Assembly: GCA_013423325.1 (NCBI GenBank)
Contig: BLJB01000158.1
Coordinates: forward strand, 64,002-128,001
DNA: 64,000 nucleotides
Direction: 5' to 3'
Source: Usnea hakonensis
Taxonomy: Eukaryota; Ascomycota; Lecanoromycetes; Lecanorales; Parmeliaceae
The position numbers and the translations under genes are program-made. Numbering within the stretch: the stretch's first letter is position 1; every line of letters starts with the position of its first letter. Below, piece after piece: positions 22,901 through 34,039 of this stretch. Under the pieces are notes generated by a model. That model saw only the letters and a program-made list of their open reading frames with translations, did not search any database and was not told where the DNA came from.

Positions 22901-25065
22901 CTCCGTTCATGAAGCTTGCTGGAGAATTCTTGGCAGTGGACTGTTGACTCCCACCTGGGAAATCGCTGCTAGCCCGAGACCGACGAGGATTGCGATTGAC
23001 CTTCAAGCGGTATCGCTGTGGTTGATTTTGGATTGGTGTATGGAGAGCTTGTCTATCGTCGTCTTCAGAGGTTGATGCAGTGCTCTGAATGGATCTCCTG
23101 TCACCCGGCTTGCCAAGGGGGACGAATTGCGGCTTCTTGCTGTGAACATTTCCTCCTCGAGCGGCACCAGACTCCGTCTCTGTCGCTTCGGCCTCATCCG
23201 TGCTGTCTCCCGCTAAACTCTCGGCTCCAGTCTGGAAAGCATCATTGTCGGTTGTATCGCGTTCGTTGGCTGTCTCAAAAGCATCTTCTGTATCATTAGC
23301 TGTTTGATAGGCGTCACTACTGTCTGCCAATCGAGTAACCCCCGGGGCATTGTCCAGGGCAATTGGTGGAGCGTCAAAACCATGGCGAGGGCCGTCTTCA
23401 TTCTTTTGATCTTCCCACTCAGGGTCGTGCTCGGCATCATCAACCAAGACATCGGTCCTACTGTTCCTAGCGGCGCCAAGCCCAGGTCGACCTGCTCTTC
23501 TCATATCCGTCTGTGATCTCGCCTTCATTCTCTTCCCATTGGGTTCGGCTCTTCGTATCTCAAGCTCATCCCTCGCTTCTTGAAGCATGCGCTTGAGATC
23601 CTGCTTTTCGGCTTTCTCACGATGCACATTGCCTTTCAGGTTCTGGATCATCCTGTGGGCATGATTCAAAGAGCTCTTCAACGTCTCCGACTCTAGCATA
23701 GAGTGCCGATGGATACCTTTCGAAGGCGAAGGAGGGGGCGAGTGCTCCCTCTCGGACAAATCAAACGGAAAATCTTCAACCTTTGCGCCAGAATCTGTCT
23801 CGGGCTCAGTCTCCTCGTCTCTGAAGCGACCGGCAAGTCCGTTGGCTAACTCCCGATTCTGAGAAGTCAGCTCTTCAACCTTTCGCTGCAGAGTCTCATT
23901 CTCGTGTTCGCCCAAGTTCAGCTCCCTTCGCAGGCTACCGAGCTCAGATTCATGGGTTTTGCGAACAGCAATATAATCCTCTGTGACCCTGCTGTGGTCT
24001 TGTCTAAGATGGTCTAGTTCACTCTGCGCAGCAGTTTTCTCGGATGTGGTAGCAGCTAACACCTGCTGCAGCTTCTTCTCCCTGTTGGCCGACTCACGGT
24101 TCGCCGCGTTTATCTCCTGTAGCTGAGTCTCTAGGTTCCAGTTTTCATCTTTGTACCGCTGCTCTCCTTCGTCCAAGCTTCGGAGACGTTGTGAAAACCC
24201 TTCTGCCTCAAGCTCAAGCCGCGCTTTATCCGATTGCACAGCCTTCAAGGTCTCGTCGCGCTCCAGGAGGATCCCTTGCAAATGCCGCACTTGTCCCAAT
24301 AGTGAAGTGCTGATCTCGGCTGCAAAATCAATGTCGTCTGTTCTCGATGCCTGGTTTCGTTGTTTCCTTGGGACATTGAGCTTGGAGGGGGAATCGGTAG
24401 CCTGGCTGGAAAACTTTGTAGGGCTTGTAGTATTCTGCAATTTGATGTCAATATCCAATCGGCCGGCCGAAGGAGTGTACACTTGCCCTGCCGTCCAATG
24501 CAAAGGGAGCATTCGATGCCTCTCCTGCTGCTTCTGACTTGGGGCCCAAGAAAGCCCGAGCACTTTGTCGTCCTACTTCATTGTATTCTCTTTCAATCTC
24601 GATCAGCTTCTGCCGTAGTTCAGGACTGATCTGTGCCTCCTCTTCTTGTGATCCCAGATCCTGTAGTCGTTTTGCCAAATTGACTCGTTGCTGCACCAGC
24701 GAGGTGCCGAGCTTTGAAGTCTCTTGGATCCTCCGATCGGTCTCCGTCATATGAGCCTCTAATGCTCTCTTCGCTTGTGCAGGAGATGATGATGGGTGAT
24801 TCAGGGCGAACAGCTGGGTATCGAAAGATGAAAAGCGGTGTGGCTGAGGATGTGAGGGTGGGGTCACCGTTGCGAAAGGGTCGTCTTGTTTGTTGGCTCC
24901 GTTTGGTGTTCCATTTGAGGCAGCAACAGCGACGGTCTGACCAGGGTATTCACCCATCGATGTCGCCATGCTATCCCTGTTGGATCTTGAAGGCATTCCG
25001 AGCGGAGCCGGGTCCGGCTCGTGCAATGCAGGACGCATGGAGTTGCCAGTCCTAGGGATCGACAT
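19903..25065 (-). CDS. num1/apsA: Cortical dynein anchor, NUM1/ApsA/Mcp5-type PH-domain protein
   Basis: Three exons, 25065-24487, 24434-20138 and 20042-19903, encode 1671 residues (5016 nt). The N-terminal part has predicted coiled coil (TDRRIQETSKLGTSLVQQ onward, then LERDETLKAVQSDKARLELE), followed by very long Ser/Thr/Pro-rich disordered sequence. Near residues 1305-1425 lies the PH domain of the Num1/Mcp5 class (MIGEMMWKYTRK, then HRRFFWVHPYTRTLYWS, and WFNALSYLLLRT), which binds plasma-membrane phosphoinositides. A Ser/Arg-rich tail follows. The protein anchors dynein at the cortex for nuclear migration. Intron 1 (52 bp) uses a GC donor (AGG|GCAAGT..GCAG), the only splice that keeps both frames open. 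The last intron (95 bp) adds a conserved-looking tail (GQHDVGSLAKNGRH). A start at 25203 is possible but 25065 (MSIPRTGNSM) is preferred. Confidence 0.88.
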
Positions 25066-26176
25066 AATTATTGGGTGATGTTCGAAAAGTCGTTCGCGAC
25101 ATACACTGTCTATGCGCAAACGTGGGGGCCGATTTGGTTGCGATTGACGACGAATGGAATGCCTGGTTCGGTCGCCGGGCACTAGTAGATGCAGGGCTCC
25201 CAAGTTGAAGAATCGTTCAGGAAATCCATCAACTGCATATATTTGCTGCCGGGAATGTTGTTGAAGGATGAACCAAGTGACAATGAGTTGAAGATGATGG
25301 TGATGTTGATGTTGATGGTTGCGTAAGGCCCTACCCCTAAACTTCGGTTCGTGTGTTGTTGATGCCCTTTTCTTGGTTTGGCTCGCTACCTAAACATGAA
25401 TATCGCAGGGATCATTTCAGCCCTATCAAAATCTCCGCAAGCTCCCACCTTCAGCCAATCAGAACGTCCCACTACTCACAACAAACAAACATCTAAAACA
25501 CCTTCAGCTCAAAGTCTCTTGTCAAGGCAAAGACATATAATATAGCTCTGAATTATTTTCTAACCAAATTATTTCTTGCTTCAGGGTAAGTCATGCAATA
25601 AGGCTTGGCACCTAGAATACATCCAATCTTCATTTTGGTTCTAAGACTGATATATTCGTCCTTGTCCGCCCTACCTTCTGACATTGGCATACCTTTGTCT
25701 CCAGTCCCGAGATCTTTATCCTTGGCCAGCCCGAACTTCTCGTTTCCTCTGCCTGAAACCTCTCTATAATTCCCTTCTTGCTTCTTATTCATACTCGTCC
25801 TGATCATCTTCCTCGTCTTTCATGAGGCTGCAGAATGACTCCATTCAGTTGCGACTAGCCCATCACCGAGAAGCCAGGTATCAGCGGTTGTAAGTTCAAA
25901 TTTAGAGGGCCGACAGAGTCCTCTTGGCAACATTGGCAGCAGCGTTTAGAGCAATGGCATAAAGCATGAAAAATTGGGAAAGAGCATAGTATAGCATTCG
26001 CGTTTCGGACATTGGCATGGCTGCATAAGAGGCTGAGTATGTAGACATTGCTTTGAGTCAGGGAGGTATAAGTCTGGTTAGGCCTGTCGCCTAACGATTG
26101 AAAGCGAGTAGGACCTAAGCTTTTGCTTCTTGCTTTTCTACGTAAGATATGGCTCCTACTTGTATGCGCACTAGTC
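25066..26176. other. NUM1 upstream region
   Basis: Holds the NUM1 leader/promoter, including a GATGTT-repeat stretch near 25293-25322, and then about 0.7 kb with no supported gene. Open frames here are lysine-rich or random and lack motifs. Confidence 0.4.
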
Positions 26177-27054
26177 TTAGTCCTGATGCTTCGTGCCCTT
26201 CGCGAAAAACAAATGCCTCTGGCTGTTGGGAGCCGGCGGTACATCAGATGGTGATGCTGCCAGAACATCGTCTGTGTTACTAGATCTTGCTGTGGCGAAC
26301 AAGTCATCCATGTGCTCCTTGGTCAGGCCACCAAAGGATGTAGTGTGAGAGCCCGGGTGCTTATGATTGTTTACGTGGCCGTGAGAGTATTTATGGCGGT
26401 GACTGCCATTTTCTTGAGATGACGCTGTCTCTAAGGGGATCCAGTCAACAAGCACCACCGTTCCATCAGGTTTCAGACGCTCAGCCACCTTGGCTACCAT
26501 TGCCATGGGATTATCGACCTGATGCAAAGCCATACTTATTATTACCAAATCAAAGCCGAAGAAATCCTCGCTTTCAAGCCAGCCTTGAGGTGCGCAAATA
26601 TATCGCCTCTCACAGCAGGCATCTGAATCTTAGACAACACGACAAGCCTGCCTCCCGGGCTCCTAGGTTGAGAATGCTCAATGCCACAGATTTGAGTGAC
26701 ATATGGAAGCATTGCCTACGTAAAAATAAGCTTAGTGCCACTCATCGCTGCTCTGGTAGGGCAGAAGGACTCTAGATGCACCTGAGGCGCAATCCCTGGT
26801 CCACACGCGTAGTCGAGCATATTGATGGGCGTTTGGGACTATTGCTGGATCCCCATCCAACCACGATTATCGCGAAGGCGACCATAGATTTGGCGTGTCA
26901 GCTTCTAGATCCATGGCTTTCTGAATATCTGCTCGACATGGGTGCTGGAGGCGCTTTGTGAGCCATCCCCCACCCGAGTGGGGAAGTGCTAAGCCACCCA
27001 CTCCGAATGCTTGCGATTGATCTCCCCAAGATCTCTCGAGGTTGAAGTCGCCAT
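26177..27054 (-). pseudogene. Decayed class I SAM-dependent methyltransferase
   Basis: Reading the minus strand, a start MATSTSRDLGEINRKHSEWV at 27054 is followed by a stop. The SAM-binding motif appears as NMLDYACGPGIAPQ, then after a possible intron LPYVTQICGIE. The next expected segment is recognisable only in another frame (NLGAREAGLS), then back in the previous frame (AVRGDIFAH), then in a third frame for the C-terminal 140 residues (GWLESEDFFGFDLVIISMAL, then VAERLKPDGTVVLVDWI) to a stop at 26177. At least three frame changes with no splice signals between them mean the gene is broken. The ancestral product was a small-molecule methyltransferase of the UbiE/Coq5-like superfamily; its substrate cannot be inferred. 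Confidence 0.7.
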
Positions 27055-27774
27055 TATGATGGGATTTTATCACCTTAGTCCAAAGTGACGCAAGAAAGTG
27101 CCTGCTCCGGGGTCATCCAGTGACACAGTTGATCATCGTGATTCAAGGAGTCCTGGGTTCTATCACCGTTGACCATCATTGTTGGTTTTCAATTGCGGTA
27201 AGCTCGATTGAAGCTGGGGTGAAGAGAGGTGGGTGACTGTGTAAAGTTTCCGTCCGAGCGAGGCGAGGGTCTAAGGCCTTGCAGGGCGATTTCTGGTACG
27301 TATCACCTTAGCGCCTAGGCGCAAGAGCATATTCGGACTCGTACAAAGTCAACAATATATCTGGAACAAATAATTTTGATCATTGAAGCTCTCCTTTTTC
27401 TGGTACCTTCGAAGCATTTCATCAAGCTTGTCAAAATGTTCAAGACTACTCGCTTGCGTACCGAGATTAGATTTTTCCTCCTGAGATGCCTCGACGCTTT
27501 GAATGACCCTACGGGAACATATTTGTTTCACTTTCACACTCCTTGCAATTTTCGGTCAGAAGTATCAAAGTAGTCCATCTGAAATCTGAATCGGTACTCG
27601 TACACAGGTAAGGTATATACTCCGCAGGTATAGAATCCGCAGGAGACGTTCGTTCTTTACTCAGGTGTGCTATCGCTTTCTTTGTTTGAAGTATCATTGG
27701 ATACGTCCATTCTTTACCGCTTTCCAGCTGGTCTGGTTCATCACTCCTATATTCAACGCATATCATCGGCCAAA
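27055..27774. other. Promoter region of the rhamnogalacturonase gene
   Basis: No gene-like frame. Short open frames at 27349-27573 on both strands are AT-rich and featureless. Confidence 0.4.
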
Positions 27775-29259
27775 ATGAGAGGGTTGCTTCTCTTTTCTTC
27801 TCTTCTGGCTGTTGTAGTCAATGCTACAGTCATAGCCAAGCGTTCTGTGGGCGCTTCGACCCCTCTTTCTTCAAAGTCGAAGATCTGCAACGTCTTGGAT
27901 TATGGTGGTGTAGCCGATGGCAAGACTGACGTGTCCACCGCGATCAGGAGCGCATTCACCAAGTGCGTTTCTGGGAGCGCTGCGACGCTTTATGTTCCTG
28001 CGGGAAAATATTCATGTATGGTGGACTTCCAGAGCAACCTAGCCATAAGCAGCTACAGCATCTGACAGTGTTCCAGTGGCAGCTGGTGTGGTCCTAAGTG
28101 GGGCATCTGGGTGGGCATTTCGACTTGATGGCTTGATTACCCTTACGGAAAATGGCAGCTTCAACGGTAACGCTATTGTCGTGGAAAAGGGTAACGACGT
28201 GGAGTTCTATTCGAGTAACAACCTCGGAGCCATCAACGGCCAAGGATTTCTTACGAGACAGAGCGCCGGCGCACAAAACGCCCGTCTGCTGCGCTTCATC
28301 AGCATCACCAATTTGTCGGTTCACAACCTTATCCTAGTCGACTCGCCTACCTTCCACTTAATTTTCAATACTGTCTCAAATCTAGAGGCTTATTACCTGA
28401 CCATTCGAGGTCCAAACATAGGCGGTACGGACGGGATTGACTTGACGTGCACTGACAATTGCTATATCCACGACTTCGAGGTCACAAACCGAGACGAGTG
28501 CGTCAGTGTCAAGTCACCCTCTCAGAATGTTCTCGTTGAAGACGCGTACTGTAACCACTCGGGAGGAATGTCTATTGGATCTCTCACAGCAGATATAAGT
28601 TCACCAGCAGCCGCTGCAGAAGTCTCAAATATCACTATGCGCAACGTCTATTCATACCAGAGCACGCAGATGCTGATGATCAAGACCTTCCCTGGTGGCT
28701 CCGGCGCCCAAGGCTATGTCAAAGACTCCAAGTTTGAAAACTTCTGGTCCTATGATTGCACATACGGACTGGATATCGACCAATGTATTTATCCCTACCT
28801 TCTTACACTGGGCTCAGAGCTGACTTCGTACCCGTAGACTGGGAAAGCCACACGACCCCCGACACGGGCGCCGTCGCCCTCAGCGGCCTCACTTTCACCA
28901 ACTGGACCGGCCATGTTGATAACGGCGTCTCCCGCGGACCAATCGTGATTCGGGGCTCGGACAAAGTTCCATTGACCGATGTTACCCTCACGGACATTAA
29001 TATGTGGACCCTGAACGGCAAGGAAATTATCAATCAATGCAAGAATGTGTATGGCTCCGGCAGTTGCGTGAAGGCAAAATCCGGCACGATTACATACACC
29101 ACGTCACAAACCATCACAGCAACGCCGTCCGGATACACACCTCCTGCACGTCCTACATGGGCAGTTGAGGGATATGGCACAACTGATCCGATCCCAATCT
29201 ACACGCCAACGGTCTGGTGGCCCATTGCGGAAGCCACTCCCACTTCAAAGACATCTTGA
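27775..29259 (+). CDS. Secreted rhamnogalacturonan hydrolase (glycoside hydrolase family 28)
   Basis: Exons 27775-28015, 28077-28784 and 28838-29259 give 456 residues (1371 nt). A signal peptide (MRGLLLFSSLLAVVVNA) precedes the beta-helix. The enzyme cuts alpha-galacturonosyl-rhamnose bonds in the rhamnogalacturonan I backbone of pectin outside the cell. Diagnostic motifs: VLDYGGVADGKTD near the start, GGTDGIDLTC (about residue 198), NRDECVSVKSP (about 220), SGGMSIGSL (about 242) and MIKTF (about 282). The pair DE in NRDEC, instead of the DD of polygalacturonases, is the rhamnogalacturonase A pattern. Splicing intron 2 at 28838 restores LDIDQYW, typical of the family. The C-terminal 60 residues are Thr/Pro-rich, perhaps a linker remnant. 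Confidence 0.9.
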
Positions 29260-30769
29260 ACGTGAGCGAAATTGCCCCTTGCTCAGGTCAGAAAGATGCA
29301 GCTGTCGACCAGCCCTACTTCTACGTCTCCAGTCGGTACTAATAACCATCGACCATTTAATACTGCTGTCGAAGACTCGGTAGATGGCCGCGAAGATGAC
29401 ACAGAAAATCTGGGTAGGTCCATGCTCGGACTCCAATCCGCCATTCTACTCACTGTAAATAACAATCGTGACTTCCATATATTCTTCTTCTCTTTTCTGT
29501 ATATATATTACACTATTTGGTACATAAAATCTACCAATGCAATTTCGAGAAAGTCGGGGTACCCTCGTAGATCATGTTGATCTTTTTGGATTGATTTGCT
29601 TGTTAACTAAATTCACACATCACAAAGACTTGATATCCTAGTACTACTGATGACCGCCACCTTTTTCACCTGAAGATGTAGCTTGAGAAGAACAAAGAAG
29701 GTCGCTTTTAGTGGGTTTGCTTGAGGGCATGCTTTCATCAGGTGTTGGAATCAGATGTGACTAGCGCAGTGTAGCAGCTCGACATTGCTGTTGGTTGCGT
29801 AGTGTCGTTGGGACTGGAAAATAAAGAACAGCGTTACCTGCGAAAGGAGATATGGACCTAGTAACAATATTTTGTCAAATGACGCTACTGAAAATTCTGA
29901 CTATATACAAGCGATAGGGCTGAGTAGAGCCAAATTCCAACACTCCCTCTCAATATTTAGGCCTCTCGACGCCTAGTATTCTCCTTGTAGTCCATATAGC
30001 CTCATGTTGTAGCTCCCTCTCCTTAACTCGTAGCCTCCTTAAAACCTTCCAACGCTCAGTCGCTCGCTCGTGGGTGGGGGAAAGAGTACTCGATCTGCTC
30101 CCTCTAGCCACGTGGCCTGAAGCACTTGTCCGACTCCCTCTGAGTCTGCCTACCAATTCCAGGCCTCCACGTTGCTTCCAGGTGTTGTTTCCATACGCAA
30201 ATCCTATGCTATGTCTCTTTCCTCCTAGCATACGCCCTGACCAATGGTTGCCGACTCCCTCTGGAGTTGCCTGCTCGATACAGGGCTTCCGTTGCCTACC
30301 TGACTCGTAGGACTTCCGTACAACACTGTCGTATAGTGAGGGACCCGCCACTGTTATGATAGAACCGCGCGTTCCGGGCTCATAACCTGTTGAATATGGT
30401 GGTGACGGATGGTTTGCTGCTACTGAAAATTCTGACTATATACAAGCGATAGGGCTGAGTAGTGCCAAATTCCAACATGATTCAACACCTTCTGGGCTGG
30501 ATCAGAAGAATCAAATTTCCAGCTCATACTCTAGTGATCGTAGTCCTACTATACTACTCGCCTCGCTCATAGGAAAATCTGGCAAACCAAAGCTTCATTA
30601 TTGCAATGTCGGCTTAGCATGCTATCCACCCGATCCACTATTTTCTTCTGGAAACAATTGTCGCTTACCAATAGAGAATTCCGCGAAGCTAGAGAGTACC
30701 CTTTGCCGCTCTCCATCTCTCTGAAGCCATCCCACTCCCACCCACCACCATCCGAAAGGCCGCACAACC
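29260..30769. other. 1.5 kb intergenic region containing a miniature LTR element
   Basis: No supported gene. It includes the 3' flank of the GH28 gene, the LTR-bounded element at 29889-30477 and a pyrimidine-rich leader for the next gene. Confidence 0.45.
29889..30477 (-). mobile_element. Miniature non-autonomous LTR retroelement (TRIM-like), minus orientation
   Basis: Two direct copies of a 54-bp sequence, 29889-29942 and 30424-30477, differ at one base. Read on the minus strand they begin TGTTGGAATTTGGC and end TTTTCA, with a TATATA box inside, as in LTRs. Next to the downstream LTR in that orientation is a purine tract (GAGAGGGAG, plus-strand 29943-29951). About 36 nt inside the upstream LTR is GGTTATGAGCCC (plus-strand 30376-30387), complementary to the anticodon arm of initiator tRNA-Met, the half-tRNA primer type used by copia and Ty5. 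The interior (~480 bp) has an open frame of 133 codons without any retroviral motif. No target duplication is visible, and the distance from LTR to primer site suggests that the full LTR was longer and one copy is truncated. Confidence 0.6.
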
Positions 30770-31795
30770 ATGGACACAGCCATACTCCAAACCCAGACTC
30801 CCACCGCCGACCAACCCCTCTTTAAAAAGCGCGGCGCGAAAAACATCCGCAAACGGCCTGCTACACCACCCCCCGCGGCCTCGGACTCAGAATCCGGCTA
30901 CACCTCCACCGAAGACGAAGGGCGACGGGTGAAGCGTCGCAAGAAGACCGCCATCGTGACCGCCACGTCGCACACCGCACCTCATAAAGCAGCCGCCGAA
31001 GAACTTTCCGCCACCACTTTCGCCGCCGACCGTTCCGCCCACATATCGGAAAGCAATGATGCGACCAAGACGTCAAATTGGTTCGACGAGTCCACCCCTG
31101 ACGCAAAATCCTTGCTCGGCACTGCTCGAAATCGCTCTGCAAAGCCAGACCGAGAGGCTGAGGCGGGCAATGGTGGGACGTACAAAGGCGCCGCCGGCTA
31201 CCAATCCTTCATCCAGAAGAACCCGAATGCTCCCTCCCGCGTCGTGGGGCCCGTGAAGGCACCGACGAATATCCGCACCATCACGGTCACGGATTATGCG
31301 CCGGATGTGTGCAAAGACTACAAACAGACTGGATTCTGCGGCTTTGGGGATAGTTGCAAGTTTTTACATGCTAGGGAGGATGTTAAGCAGGGATGGCAAC
31401 TGGATAAGGATTGGGAGAAGGTTGGTGGGGAGAAGGGGAGGAAAGGGGGGAAAGCGGTGAAGAGTCTTGCCGAGGCGGAGGACTCGGAGGAGGAAGATGC
31501 GGCACTGGAGGGGATACCGTTTGCTTGTATCATATGCAAGAAGTCTTATACGAATCCGATTGTGACGAAATGTGGGCATTACTTTTGCGAGGCTTGTGCG
31601 CTGCAGAGGTATAGGAGGAACCCGAGTTGCGCGGCTTGTGGCGCTGGGACTGGTGGGGTGTTCAATGGGGCGAAGAATTTGAGGAAGATTTTGGATAGGA
31701 AGCGGGAGAGGGCGAGGAAGAGGAGAGAGAAAGCGAAGGAGGCGGGTGAGGAAGTGTCGGAGGAGGATGAAGAGGGTGACGAGGGGAATGGCTGA
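30770..31795 (+). CDS. cwc24: Pre-mRNA-splicing factor CWC24 (RNF113 family)
   Basis: A single exon of 341 residues. Residues about 180-205 form a CCCH finger (CKDYKQTGFCGFGDSCKFLH) and residues about 258-300 a C3HC4 RING (CIICKKSYTNPIVTKCGHYF, ending CAACGAG). This order, with an N-terminal KKRG-type stretch (FKKRGAKNIRKRP), is that of yeast Cwc24 and human RNF113A, which bind the 5' splice site region of the activated spliceosome before the first catalytic step. The C terminus is highly charged (KRERARKRREKAKEAGEE). It is convergent with the ferrochelatase gene, with under 100 bp between them. Confidence 0.93.
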   Translation: MDTAILQTQTPTADQPLFKKRGAKNIRKRPATPPPAASDSESGYTSTEDEGRRVKRRKKTAIVTATSHTAPHKAAAEELSATTFAADRSAHISESNDATKTSNWFDESTPDAKSLLGTARNRSAKPDREAEAGNGGTYKGAAGYQSFIQKNPNAPSRVVGPVKAPTNIRTITVTDYAPDVCKDYKQTGFCGFGDSCKFLHAREDVKQGWQLDKDWEKVGGEKGRKGGKAVKSLAEAEDSEEEDAALEGIPFACIICKKSYTNPIVTKCGHYFCEACALQRYRRNPSCAACGAGTGGVFNGAKNLRKILDRKRERARKRREKAKEAGEEVSEEDEEGDEGNG

Positions 31796-31883
31796 GACGA
31801 GTTTCACTCCACGGTATGTAGGCCAAAATAGAATCAAACAGATCATGATATGGGCATGAGTGATCAAATTATTGGCTCTCCTG

Positions 31884-33309
31884 TCACCTTACGGAAAGCA
31901 GGTTCTCCTGACCGACGAAGAATTTCTTCTGTTGCCTATACGAAAGTCAGTAAGGAAGTGGGACGCGCTGGCTATGGGATGTGTACTCACAGGCACCGCT
32001 CGCTTTTGCAACCCTGACACCGCAATCCCATTTGCTTGGAGCAGCTCTCTCCACTTCTCAGATGATTGAATGCTATATCTGCCAATGCTTCAATAAACAC
32101 TTTGCTCCCATTCAGACTCTCAGCCCGCTTCACCCCTGGGTGTCCTGCCTCATGTATAACCTCCTGATCGAGTTCGAATAGCGTTTCAATATGGTCACTC
32201 GTGAACGCAATTGGAATAAGAACGAGATCCGTCTGTCCCTTCTTCACATATCCTTGCACCGTATCACTCGTCTGCGCGCCCATCCACGCGGAAGGTCCAA
32301 CTTGCGATTGCCAGCACAGCCGGTATGGATTGCTGAAGCCGAGTCTTTGCATTACAGCGTACACTGTAGCACCAACCTCGGCAGGGTAGGGGTCGCCTCT
32401 ATTGACGACGCTCATGGGTAAGCTGTGCGCTGAAAACAGTAGAACCACATCCTTTCGTGACGCCTCAGGGTATGTGGCTAGTTGCGTTTCGATGTTCCGT
32501 GCAAAGGCTTCCACTAGACCAGAGTGGACGGGCCACCGGTCTATGACACTCCATGTTATTGAGCCTGCTGTGTCTACCCCTGTGGCGCTCCTCCCTTCTA
32601 ATCGATTCCGCCACTTCCATAATTCGTTCAGTGAGCTTCCAGTCGTCGAGCACGAATACTGTGGATATTGTGTAAACGCTACCGCGCGTCCACCTTTACC
32701 GCCTCCGAAGCCGTCTTCAAGCAATTTCGTGTACATCTCCTCCGTCAGGGGATCTGCGTAGCGAAAAGCGACATATGGTTTATGTGGTGCGGTTTCTGGG
32801 GATATTTGGTCTAGCAGCTTACACATCTCGGAAGACTGATACTCGGACCATTTGCGTATTGGAGAGCCGCCACCTATAGCAGCGTATTGCTTCTGTATCT
32901 TAGGGGTACGACGACGGGAGATGAGAGGTCCGAGATAGGATTGAAGCCGACCAAGCGGGATGAGGTCGGCATCTGCCTGTTGTGAATACTTAGATCAGCC
33001 AAGGACAATTTGAAAAATGTACAAAATCTAAGATGATAGAGATTCCTTTTAACTTACAAATAATCTGCTTAAGAAATCGCCAACTTCATCTGTTGTGGAG
33101 GGGCCGCCCATGTTCATGAAGACCATTGCTGTAGGACCCTTGGACGACGTGACATCTTGAGTGACGGGAGGAACGACGGTAGCCATTGACCTCATCTGCC
33201 CCCGTAGACATTTCGAGGCTGTAGGCCTTGTGTTTATGGCGGCGACTTTAGGTATGATAGGCGGGGAGACATGCCTGTAAAGCTGACATACTGGATTCCG
33301 GAGTGCCAT
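31884..33309 (-). CDS. hem15: Mitochondrial ferrochelatase
   Basis: Exons 33309-33058, 32976-31991 and 31935-31884 encode 429 residues (1290 nt). It inserts ferrous iron into protoporphyrin IX, the last step of haem synthesis, at the matrix side of the inner mitochondrial membrane. The N-terminal ~50 residues are a basic presequence. Family motifs: AMVFMNMGGPST, LIPLGRLQSYLGPLISRRR, FTQYPQYSCSTTGSSLNEL, LLFSAHSLPMSVV with the catalytic His, and IAFTSDHIETLFELD with the catalytic Glu. The C terminus RCQGCKSERC (C-x2-C-x4-C) plus the Cys of YSCST match the four ligands of the [2Fe-2S] cluster of human and fission yeast ferrochelatase. The last intron (55 bp) is needed to reach the conserved tail LQQKKFF. 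Its promoter sequence is duplicated 4.3 kb away. Confidence 0.95.
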
Positions 33310-33319
33310 TTCATGCGGG

Positions 33320-33442
33320 CGGTTGATTAAATCAAAATCTATTAGTTATTGAGGATAAGGTGCTTGTATACCGAAAATTGACAGAGCGTTAATTGATCGG
33401 AATCTCAACTGCTTTTTGGTGACGCCGAGACATCGTCACGTG
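33320..33442. repeat. Promoter repeat, copy A (hem15 side)
   Basis: About 123 bp directly upstream of the hem15 start. It is nearly identical to 37667-37782 upstream of ku70, in the same orientation. It ends in TCACGTG, a palindromic CACGTG box that bHLH regulators usually bind. Copy A has 7 bp that copy B lacks; most other differences are G/A transitions. Confidence 0.85.
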
Positions 33443-33654
33443 ATAACGACTCGCCTCGGACAACGCAAACCACTGAGCCACTCACCAAGTCGCTCTCCCC
33501 AATGGCACCCCTACGAATCGAACATATAAAGATTGCACCCATATATAATCATCGCTCGCTTAAAGTTGTTTACCTAAATCGCATCCACAGCTCCTTAATC
33601 ACCACAGTCCACGGCGGATTGGTCAAGACGCAAGGAGAGTGTGGCTTTCTTAGC

Positions 33655-33931
33655 GTACTAGGCTCGCAATTTGGGGATGAGGGTAAAGGCAAGGTCAGGG
33701 TCATGGCTCTAGAGTGGCAGAGCAATAATTTGAGGCTAACACATGTGTGTGCTCAGATGACCGACGCACTCCTCGCAACCAACAAATTCGAAATCTGCGC
33801 GAGGGCCCAAGGGGGGCATAATGCCGGGCATTCGGTCAAGACTGGTGATAAATGTACGGTCTCGCCTCCGAAGTGTCTAAAGGGATCGCTAATGAAAAAC
33901 CATAGCCTACAGCCTGCACCTCTTGCCTTAA
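33655..33931 (+). pseudogene. Truncated adenylosuccinate synthetase, first copy
   Basis: Only the N-terminal ~60 residues of the enzyme remain: VLGSQFGDEGKGK (33655-33693), an intron, then LLATNKFEICARAQGGHNAG (exon 33757-33853), another intron with normal signals, and YSLHLLP before a TAA at 33929. No ATG stands in front of the first motif; the nearest frame start at 33502 gives unrelated residues. The intron positions match those of the complete copy at 35555, so this is a DNA-level duplicate. The upstream 150 bp also resemble the flank of the complete copy (GGCACCC-ACGAATCGAA in both). Confidence 0.8.
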
Positions 33932-34039
33932 AACGCCGGCCACCGCCGTAATTCCAGTAAAGATCACCGCGGAAATGCTTCCCGCCGCTAATCTAGTAAT
34001 GCTAGCCTTATCGGCGATGAATACGGCGACGAGAATATG

